A DNA stretch of 64,000 bases from Synaphobranchus kaupii (taxonomy: Eukaryota; Chordata; Actinopteri; Anguilliformes; Synaphobranchidae). This document shows, in pieces, positions 34,735 to 45,481 of this stretch. Position numbers and translations under genes: made by a program. Numbering within the stretch: position 1 is the stretch's first letter; each line of letters begins with the position of its first letter. The stretch covers positions 510,001 to 574,000 of the forward strand of contig JAINUF010000029.1 of the NCBI GenBank assembly GCA_029718625.1, read 5' to 3'. The notes under the pieces were generated by a model. The model was given only the letters and a program-made list of their open reading frames with translations, did no database searches and was not told the DNA's origin.

Positions 34735-34881
34735 CTAATGCCCAGTAGGTGTTTCCCAGGTTTCTCTACTCTTTTCCCAGAATCCACTTCTGTTTTTCCC
34801 CAACATGGCTGTCTCCTCAATCACACTAAAGACATCTTCCTCTTCATCATTATCCTCATCATCCTCCCACTTACTGAGGTC
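34735..34881 (-). CDS. slc22a15: slc22a15 exon 12 (residues 515-562, stop)
   Basis: Acceptor TGATTGACAG, then an acidic stretch ([11 protein letters not shown]) followed by VIEETAML and a short basic end, stop TAG. An acidic C-terminal tail is usual for SLC22A15. The frame joins exon 11 exactly in phase 0, which supports the exon although it is short and too weak to stand alone. Confidence 0.8.
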   Translation of the reverse strand, partial: DLSKWEDDEDNDEEEDVFSVIEETAMLGKNRSGFWEKSRETWETPTGH

Positions 34882-37800
34882 CTGTCAATCAGCCAGTAAA
34901 GCATAGAATGAGTTAAACACACAGTGCAGCACAAGTACTCTCTCTCTCACACACACTCACACTCACCCACTATACACGCACGCACGCACAAATTTAAAAA
35001 AGGCAGATTTCGGACAGCTAATGCTACCCATCTGATGTGATGCTGGTTTCTGATTGGCTCTGGTACTCACCCCGTCACTGCCTACTTGCTGCAGGGTGAC
35101 AACTCCGCCCCCTAGTCGATGGTAGGCCACACCCCTAGAAGTAATCGGCAGGTCTGATAGGCTCTCTGGCAGCGTCTGGTGAAGAGTCTCAGGGAGGAGC
35201 AGACTGAGCATGCCCGATGAGACGCCAGCAGCACCCAGCACCACAAATGGCAGCGCCGTGTGAACACTTTTCTGTTATAGGGAAAATACCACAAATATAC
35301 TGCTACTAGACTGGACACTCTTCTATTATTGGGAAAATACCACATATATACTGCTACTAGACTGAACACTCTTCTATTATAGGGAAAATACCACAGATAT
35401 ACTGCCACTAGACTGGACACTTTTCTGTTATAGGGAATGCCCACAGATATACTGCTACTAGAATGGACACTCTTCTGTTATAGGGAATGGCCACATATAT
35501 ACTGCTACTAGACTGGACACTCTTCTGTTATAGGGAAAAGACCACATATATACTGCTACTAGACTGAACACGTTTCTGTTACAGGGAAAATACCACAGAT
35601 ATACTGCTACTAGACTGGGAACTCTTCTGTCATAGGGAAAATACCACAGATATGCTGCTACTAGACTGGGAACTCTTCTGTTATAGGGAAAAGACCACAT
35701 ATATACTGCTACTAGACTGGACACTATTCTGAAAAACCAAAAAATACAATGTGGAAATTTGAGCAGTGTTAGACAAAGAAGCCCAAAAACATGATGGCAC
35801 AAACATAAGTGGTGTTTGAAGGTAAGAGGTGGATGAAAGCAGAGCTGTGATTGGATCGTTCTCACTGACCAGAGACGGGACGAAGGGGGCGAGGAGCCCC
35901 CCCACTCTGGAGGCCATGGAGCACACACCCATCCCTGTGTTCCTGGAACAAGCACAGCCACCCCAACATCAGCCAAACCCTACCGGTCACATCCACAACG
36001 CTGTCAATCACTGTGTGTCACACTATCAGTCACATCCACCACAGTGCCAATCACTTTGTGTGACACCATCACATCCACAACACTGTCAATCACCTAGCTT
36101 GGATCCCTCTGATGTCAGGAACTACCGTCCTGTATCTCTCTTGCCCTTCCTGTCCAAAACATTTGAACGTGCTGTCCTTAACCAACTGTCTGTTTTTCTC
36201 CATCAGAACAACCTGCTTGACCCGCATCAGTCCGGCTTCAGAACCGGCCATTCCACTGAAACTGCTCTCCTGGCTGTGACGGAGGCACTCGCCACTGCTA
36301 GAGCCTCCTCCCTCTCCTTTGTTCTGATTCTCCTTGACCTGTATGCGGCGTTCGACACAGTCAACCACAAACTCCTGATCTCCACACTCGCTGAGATGGG
36401 CATTTCTGGGACGGCCCTCTCTTGGTTTGTATCGTATCTCACTGATAGATCCTACCAAGTCTCCTGGAAGGGTTCCGTCTCTGCTCCCCATCCCCTGTCT
36501 ACAGGAGTCCCGCAGGGATCTGTACTGGGTCCTCTGCTGTTCTCAATGTATACTAAGTCTCTTGGTTCAGTAATTAATTCACATGGCTTCTCATACCACA
36601 GCTATGCTGATGATACTGAACTCTTCCTCTCTTTCCCTCCCTCTACCCCACAGGTTAAGGAGAGGATATCTGCTTGTCTGACTGACATCTCTGAGTGGAT
36701 GGCTACCCATCACCTGAAGCTCAACCTTGACAAGACAGAGCTCCTCTTCAAGCCGTACAAGACCTCCCCACTACATGACCTCTCCATCACCGTTGACGGG
36801 ACCGTGGTGGCTGCCTCCTGCTCTGCAAGGAACCTGGGGGTGGTCCTGGACGACCGGCTGGACTTCAAAGAGCACATCAGGGCAACAGCACGGTCCTGCA
36901 GGTTCCTCCTGTACAACATCAGGAGGATTCGATCGTACCTGACCACCTACTCTACCCAGCTTCTTGTCCAGACCATGGTCACCTCACACCTGGAATACTG
37001 CAACTCCCTGCTCGCAAGCCTACCGGCCTGCGCCATTCTGCCTCTTCAACTGATCCAGAATGCAGCTGCCCGGCTTGTGTTCAACCTCCGGAACTTTTCC
37101 CATGTAACCCCCTTGCTGAGGTCACTCCACTGGCTGCCAGTTGCAGCCAGGATCAGGTTCAAAGTTCTGACCCTGGCCTACACTGCAGCCAATAGGACAG
37201 GCCTGCAGGACTTAATCCAGAACTATGTTCCTGCTCGAACCACTTCGCTCTTCTACAGCAGGGCGACTCGCACTTCCCCCCCTCCGTGTTAACGGCTCTC
37301 GTTCCTCTTCAGACTCCACCTTGACTGATATTCTAACCTAGGAATATCAGTTCCCTGTGTTTTCCTGTCTGTTTATTATAGTTTATAATAGTATTTAGAA
37401 CAGAAGTGTAGTATAGCTGATTTACCCACAGCTTACTGTGAACTACAGTCAACGTTCATTACTAGGGATAGCTGCAACATTATGGGAAGGATGTGCTTTG
37501 CCTTGTCTGTTCTGTAGTGATCTTGATGACGTCTCTGTATGCACTTATTGTACGTCGCTTTGGATAAAAGCGTCTGCTAACTGAATGTAATGTAATCACT
37601 TTGTGTGACACTATCACATCCACAACACTGCCAATCACTTTGTGTGACACCATCACATCCACAACACTGCCAATCACTCTTCATTTAATTTCATTCTTCT
37701 CTTGTTTTTACCTACAGACCGATGATTTTTTTTTACAATCTTAGGTTATGCGTTATAGAGTTTTTACCTGAGGACCATGGGGTTCAAATCAGATGAGGTT

Positions 37801-38370
37801 TTAGGGTTCTTACCTCAGGACTGTGGGGTACAGCTCGGAAGCGTACACAAACACAATGCTGAAGGCTGAGCTGATGGCTGCCTTTCCTAAAAGGGAGTTT
37901 GTGAGCACAAACGGCCTTGTGCCTGCAGAGAACAAAAACACACACTTTAAACACACGCACACACACACACAAACACACACACACAAACGGCCTTGTGCCT
38001 GCAGAGAGCGTGCGCGCACACACACACACACACACAGTGTGTGCAAACAAAGACTGAGCTTCTAACCACACTACTGACTACAGTTACACCAACAAAACAA
38101 TGTACACAAACACAGTGAGCTTTTAAAAACATATTACACACTCTCTTGCTCTCTATCACATATGAATTCTTTATTTAGGTCCACATTTATAAAAAACATA
38201 TAAGGGCCCAAGTATATTTCAGTTGCTATTTGATGTCATTCACACACTCTCACACACGCATGCACATACACTCTCACGCACGCACACACACACACTCTCA
38301 CACGCACGCGCACGCACGCACACACTCTCACGCACGCAAACACTCTCACACGCACGCGCGCACGCACACA

Positions 38371-38402
<32 letters not shown>

Positions 38403-38554
38403 CACGCACACACACACTCTCACGCGCACACACATACACTCTCACGCACGCACGCACGCACACACACACACTCTCACACGCACGCGCACGCACGCACACA
38501 CTCTCACGCACGCACGCACGCAAACACTCTCACACGCACGCGCGCACGCACACA

Positions 38555-38588
<34 letters not shown>

Positions 38589-38702
38589 CACGCACACACA
38601 CACTCTCACGCGCACACACACACACTCTCACGCACGCACACACACTCTCACACGCACACGCACGCACACACACACTCTCACACGCACGCGCGCACGCACA
38701 CA

Positions 38703-38760
<58 letters not shown>

Positions 38761-39236
38761 CACGCACGCACACGCACGCACGCACTTCCTGTATTGGCAC
38801 TGGAACGACTTACCTTGCTTCTCAAGCAGAAGTGCAATGATGAAGCAGGCTGTACCTCCCAGCCATAGAAATCCACATAGAGACCGTCTCCGTCCGGACC
38901 TATACACACACACACACACACACATAAACAACCGATCAATACTGCCCAGACCTACACACACACACACGCACACGCACACACAAACAACCGATCAATACCG
39001 CCCAGACCTACACACACACACATACGCACACGCACACACAAACAACCGATCAATACCGCCCAGACCTACACACACACACAACAACCGCTCCATACCGCCC
39101 AGACCTACACACACACACACGCACGCACACACACACACACACACACACACAAACAACCGATCAATACCGCCCAGACCTACACACACACAACAACCGCTCA
39201 ATACCGCCCATACCTACACACACACACACACACGCA

Positions 39237-39272
<36 letters not shown>

Positions 39273-39407
39273 ACCGATCAATACCGCCCAGACCTACACA
39301 CACACAACAACCGCTAAATACCGCCCAGACCTACACACACACAAACAACCGATCAATACCGCCCAGACCTACACACACACAACAACCGCTCAATACCGCC
39401 CAGACCT

Positions 39408-39438
<31 letters not shown>

Positions 39439-42400
39439 ACCGATCAATACCGCCCAGACCTACACACACACATCAACCGCTCAATACCGCCCAGACCTAC
39501 ACACACACATCAACCGCTCAATACCGCCCAAACCTACACACACACAACCGCTCAATACCGCCCAGACCTACACACACACATCAACCGCTCAATACCGCCC
39601 AGACCTACACACACACAACAACCGCTCAATACCGCCCAGACCTACACACACACAACAACCACTCAATACCGCCCAGACCTACACACACACAACCACTCAA
39701 TACCGCCCAGACCTACACACACACAACAACCGCTCAATACCGCCCAGACCTACACACACACAACAACCGCTCAATACCGCCCAGACCTACACACACACAA
39801 CAACCGCTCAATACTGCCCAGACCTACACACACACAACAACCACTCAATACCGCCCAGACCTACACAATGTTACGTCCCTTTGCTGCCTCACGAGTGTGC
39901 AAGCTCATGAGTTTCCCTCTATTCACCCGAGTTGTGATTGGAAATTGCAGACACCTGTGTTGGATTTCCCGAGAGCATATGTATTGGTGGCGACTGTTCT
40001 GTTCTGTTTATGCACGTTGGTTAACTTCATGCACATTGCCGGTTTTGCTGCCGTACTGAAGCACATTTTCTAAATATTACTGTGCTGTTTGTTTTAGGGT
40101 GTACAGTATGCAGGGTTTACTAGGGTGTATGCAGGACTTACTGTAGAGTTTGTTTTAGGGCGTATGCAGGACTTACTGTAGAGCTTGTTTTAGGGCGTAT
40201 GCAGGGCTTACTGTAGAGTTTGTTTTAGGGTGTATGCAGGACTTACTGTAGAGTTTGTTTTAGGGTGTATGCAGGGCTTACTGTAGAGTTTGTTTTAGGG
40301 CGTATGCAGGGCTTACTGTAGAGTTTGTTTTAGGGTGTATGCAGGACTTACTGTAGAGTTTGTTTTAGGGTGTATGCAGGACTTACTGTAGAGTTTGTTT
40401 TAGGGTGTATGCAGGACTTACTGTAGAGTTTGTTTTAGGGTGTATGCAGGACTTACTGTAGAGCTTGTTTTAGGGCGTATGCAGGGCTTACTGTAGAGTT
40501 TGTTTTAGGGCGTATGCAGGGCTTACTGTAGAGTTTGTTTTAGGGCGTATGCAGGGCTTACTGTAGAGTTTGTTTTAGGGCGTATGCAGGGCTTACTGTA
40601 GAGTTTGTTTTAGGGTGTATGCAGGACTTACTGTAGAGTTTGTTTTAGGGTGTATGCAGGACTTACTGTAGAGTTTGTTTTAGGGTGTATGCAGGACTTA
40701 CTGTAGAGTTTGTTTTAGGGTGTATGCAGGGCTTACTGTAGAGTTTGTTTTAGGGCGTATGCAGGGCTTACTGTAGAGTTTGTTTTAGGGCGTATGCAGG
40801 GCTTACTGTAGAGTTTGTTTTAGGGCGTATGCAGGGCTTACTGTAGAGCTTGTTTTAGGGCGTATGCAGGGCTTACTGTAGAGTTTGTTTTAGGGTGTAT
40901 GCAGGACTTACTGTAGAGTTTGTTTTAGGGCGTATGCAGGACTTACTGTAGAGTTTGTTTTAGGGTGTATGCAGGGCTTACTGTAGAGTTTGTTTTAGGG
41001 CGTATGCAGGGCTTACTGTAGAGTTTGTTTTAGGGCGTATGCAGGGCTTACTGTAGAGTTTGTTTTAGGGTGTATGCAGGACTTACTGTAGAGTTTGTTT
41101 TAGGGTGTATGCAGGGCTTACTGTAGAGTTTGTTTTAGGGCGTATGCAGGACTTACTGTAGAGTTTGTTTTAGGGCGTATGCAGGGCTTACTGTAGAGTT
41201 TGTTTTAGGGCGTATGCAGGGCTTACTGTAGAGTTTGTTTTAGGGTGTATGCAGGGCTTACTGTAGAGCTTGTTTAGGGTGTATGCAGGACTTACTGTAG
41301 AGTTTGTTTTAGGGCGTATGCAGGGCTTACTGTAAGGTTTGTTTTAGGGTGTATGCAGGACTTACTGTAGAGCTTGTTTTAGGGCGTATGCAGGGATTAC
41401 TGTAGAGTTTGTTTTAGGGTGTATGCAGGACTTACTCTAGAGCTTGTTTTAGGGCGTATGCAGGACTTACTGTAGAGCTTGTTTTAGGGTGTATGCAGGG
41501 CTTACTGTAGAGCTTGTTTTAGGGTGTATGCAGGGCTTACTGTAGAGCTTGTTTTAGGGCGTATGCAGGGCTTACTGTAGAGTTTGTTTTAGGGCGTATG
41601 CAGGACTTACTGTAGAGCTTGTTTTAGGGCGTATGCAGGGCTTACTGTAGAGTTTGTTTTAGGGCGTATGCAGGACTTACTGTAGAGTTTGTTTTAGGGC
41701 GTATGCAGGGCTTACTGTAGAGTTTGTTTTAGGGTGTATGCAGGGCTTACTGTAGAGTTTGTTTTAGGGCGTATGCAGGACTTACTGTAGAGTTTGTTTT
41801 AGGGTGTATGCAGGACTTACTGTAGAGCTTGTTTTAGGGCGTATGCAGGACTTACTGTAGAGCTTGTTTTAGGGTGTATGCAGGGCTTACTGTAGAGCTT
41901 GTTTTAGGGTGTATGCAGGGCTTACTGTAGAGCTTGTTTTAGGGCGTATGCAGGGCTTACTGTAGAGTTTGTTTTAGGGCGTATGCAGGGCTTACTGTAG
42001 AGCTTGTTTTAGGGTGTATGCAGGACTTACTGTAGTTTGTTTTAGGGCGTATGCAGGGCTTACTGTAGAGCTTGTTTTAGGGTGTATGCAGGACTTACTG
42101 TAGAGCTTGTTTTAGGGCGTATGCAGGGCTTACTGTAGAGTTTGTTTTAGGGTGTATGCAGGGCTTACTGTAGAGTTTGTTTTAGGGTGTATGCAGGACT
42201 TACTGTAGAGCTTGTTTTAGGGTGTATGCAGGGCTTACTGTAGAGTTTGTTTTAGGGTGTATGCAGGACTTACTGTAGAGTTTGTTTTAGGGCGTATGCA
42301 GGGCTTACTGTAGAGTTTGTTTTAGGGTGTATGCAGGGCTTACTGTAGAGCTTGTTTTAGGGCGTATGCAGGACTTACTGTAGAGTTTGTTTTAGGGTGT

Positions 42401-43723
42401 ATGCAGGGCTTACTGTAGAGTTTGTTTTAGGGCGTATGCAGGACTTACTGTAGAGTTTGTTTTAGGGCGTATGCAGGACTTACTGTAGAGTTTGTTTTAG
42501 GGTGTATGCAGGGCTTACTGTAGAGTTTGTTTTAGGGCGTATGCAGGACTTACTGTAGAGTTTGTTTTAGGGTGTATGCAGGACTTACTGTAGAGCTTGT
42601 TTTAGGGTGTATGCAGGACTTACTGTAGAGTTGTTTTAGGGTGTATGCAGGACTTACTGTAGAGTTTGTTTTAGGGTGTATGCAGGGCTTACTGTAGAGT
42701 TTGTTTTAGGGTGTATGCAGGGCTTACTGTAGAGTTTGTTTTAGGGTGTATGCAGGGCTTACTGTAGAGTTTGTTTTAGGGCGTATGCAGGGCTTACTGT
42801 AGAGTTTGTTTTAGGGCGTATGCAGGACTTACTGTAGAGCTTGTTTTAGGGTGTATGCAGGACTTACTGTAGAGTTTGTTTTAGGGTGTATGCAGGGCTT
42901 ACTGTAGAGTTTGTTTTAGGGCGTATGCAGGGCTTACTGTAGAGCTTGTTTTAGGGTGTATGCAGGGCTTACTGTAGAGTTTGTTTTAGGGTGTATGCAG
43001 GACTTACTGTAGAGCTTGTTTTAGGGCGTATGCAGGGCTTACTGTACTGTAGTTTGTTATAGTTGTTGCCGTGCTTTAGGGGTGCATTTGTCTAGTTGTC
43101 CATTTTAAAAGCTGGTTTTACCCTTTGCTTTGTGTGAGCATATTCACACCTTCTGTACGCCGTTTTGCTTATGCAAATAGTTGACAAACCAGAAGGAACA
43201 TTTCTGTAGTAAGCTGCTTGTGGGTTTATGGATACTTTGCTGTGTTGTAGTGTGTCCCTTGTGAAAGCTATTTTGTGTTTTTGTGCAGTACTTTTATCTG
43301 ACATGCTCATGTGATACCCGGAAGTATGTGTAAACACAGAGACTCGTGACGGTGGAGGAGGTCCAGAGGCAGAAAACCTTGGAGGCAAATTGAGCGGGGT
43401 TTTGTTTTGTGGAGACTTTGCTGTTGTTCTCAATTCGGGAAGGTTGATTAAACTGGTTCCAACGCTTCTTAGTACAAAACAGTCGGCCTTCGTGTCTCAC
43501 TGGCTATTAGGCTGTAAAATCCCCATTGTGTGTGGTGTGTCTTTGTTTTCGTCTTGCTCTGCCAGACGCACACGCACACGCACACTGGCAAAGCATCGTC
43601 CGGTCAACCAGCACCTTTCCCCTTGTTTCATGTCAGTTTATTTTCATATTTTCATATTTTAATAAACTCATTTTGTAACCGTTCCCTTTTGTGCTGGAAT
43701 CCTTTTGTGTTCGAGCCACGGTC

Positions 43724-43760
<37 letters not shown>

Positions 43761-44071
43761 GCGCACACGCACGCAAACAACTCAATACTGCCCAGACCAT
43801 CACACACACACACGCACGCACGCACATAACTCAATACTGCCCAGACCAACACACACATGCACACAAACACAACTCAATACTGCCCAGACCAACACACACA
43901 CACACACACACGCACGCATACACGCACGCACACAACTCAATACTGCCCAGACCAACACACGCACGCACACAAACACAACTCAATACTGCCCAGACCAACA
44001 CACGCACACACACACACGCACGCACACACGCACGCACACAACTCAATACTGCCCAGACCAACACACACACA

Positions 44072-44108
<37 letters not shown>

Positions 44109-44146
44109 GCACACAACTCAATACTGCCCAGACCAACACACACACA

Positions 44147-44199
<53 letters not shown>

Positions 44200-44226
44200 G
44201 CACACAACTCAATACTGCCCAGACCA

Positions 44227-44257
<31 letters not shown>

Positions 44258-44304
44258 TACACGCACGCATACACTCACGCACACAACTCAATACTGCCCA
44301 GACC

Positions 44305-44342
<38 letters not shown>

Positions 44343-44473
44343 TACATTCACGCACACAACTCAATACTGCCCAGACCAACACACACACGCACACAAACAC
44401 AACTCAATACTGCCCAGACCAACACACACACACACACACGCACGCACGCACACAACTCAATACTGCCCAGACC

Positions 44474-44524
<51 letters not shown>

Positions 44525-44611
44525 GCACACACAACTCAATACTGCCCAGACCAACACACGCACACACACACACACACACACGCACGCACACAACTCAATA
44601 CTGCCCAGACC

Positions 44612-44645
<34 letters not shown>

Positions 44646-44733
44646 TGCACACAACTCAATACTGCCCAGACCAACACACACACACACGCACGCACACAAC
44701 TCAATACTGCCCAGACCAACACACACACACGCG

Positions 44734-44764
<31 letters not shown>

Positions 44765-44919
44765 ACAACTCAATACTGCCCAGACCAACACACACACACA
44801 CACACACACACACGCACGCACGCACGCATACACGCACGCATACACTCACGCACACAACTCAATACTGCCCAGACCAACACACACACGCACACAAACACAA
44901 CTCAATACTGCCCAGACCA

Positions 44920-44951
<32 letters not shown>

Positions 44952-44980
44952 GCACACAACTCAATACTGCCCAGACCAAT

Positions 44981-45013
<33 letters not shown>

Positions 45014-45136
45014 ACTCAATACTGCCCAGACCAACACACACACACACACACACACACACGCGCACACACAACTCAATACTGCCCAGACCAACACTCACAC
45101 ACGCACGCACGCACACAACTCAATACTGCCCAGACC

Positions 45137-45208
<72 letters not shown>

Positions 45209-45262
45209 TACTCAGTTCCGCCACCCAGACACACAACAACCACTCAATACAGCCCAGACCTA

Positions 45263-45301
<39 letters not shown>

Positions 45302-45353
45302 CCGCTCAATACTGCCCAGACCTACACACATAACCGCTCAATACCGCCCAGAA

Positions 45354-45386
<33 letters not shown>

Positions 45387-45440
45387 TACTCAGTTCCGCC
45401 ACCCAGACACACAACAACCACTCAATACAGCCCAGACCTA

Positions 45441-45481
<41 letters not shown>

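Noticed and set aside
35829..36095. N-terminal extension of the LINE reading frame
   Set aside because: This part is antisense to slc22a15 exon 10 and continues through a 39-bp tandem repeat; the LINE starts near 36096.
39869..43729. Intact LTR retrotransposon
   Set aside because: No gag-pol coding sequence, primer-binding site or second LTR; only one LTR-like unit is present.
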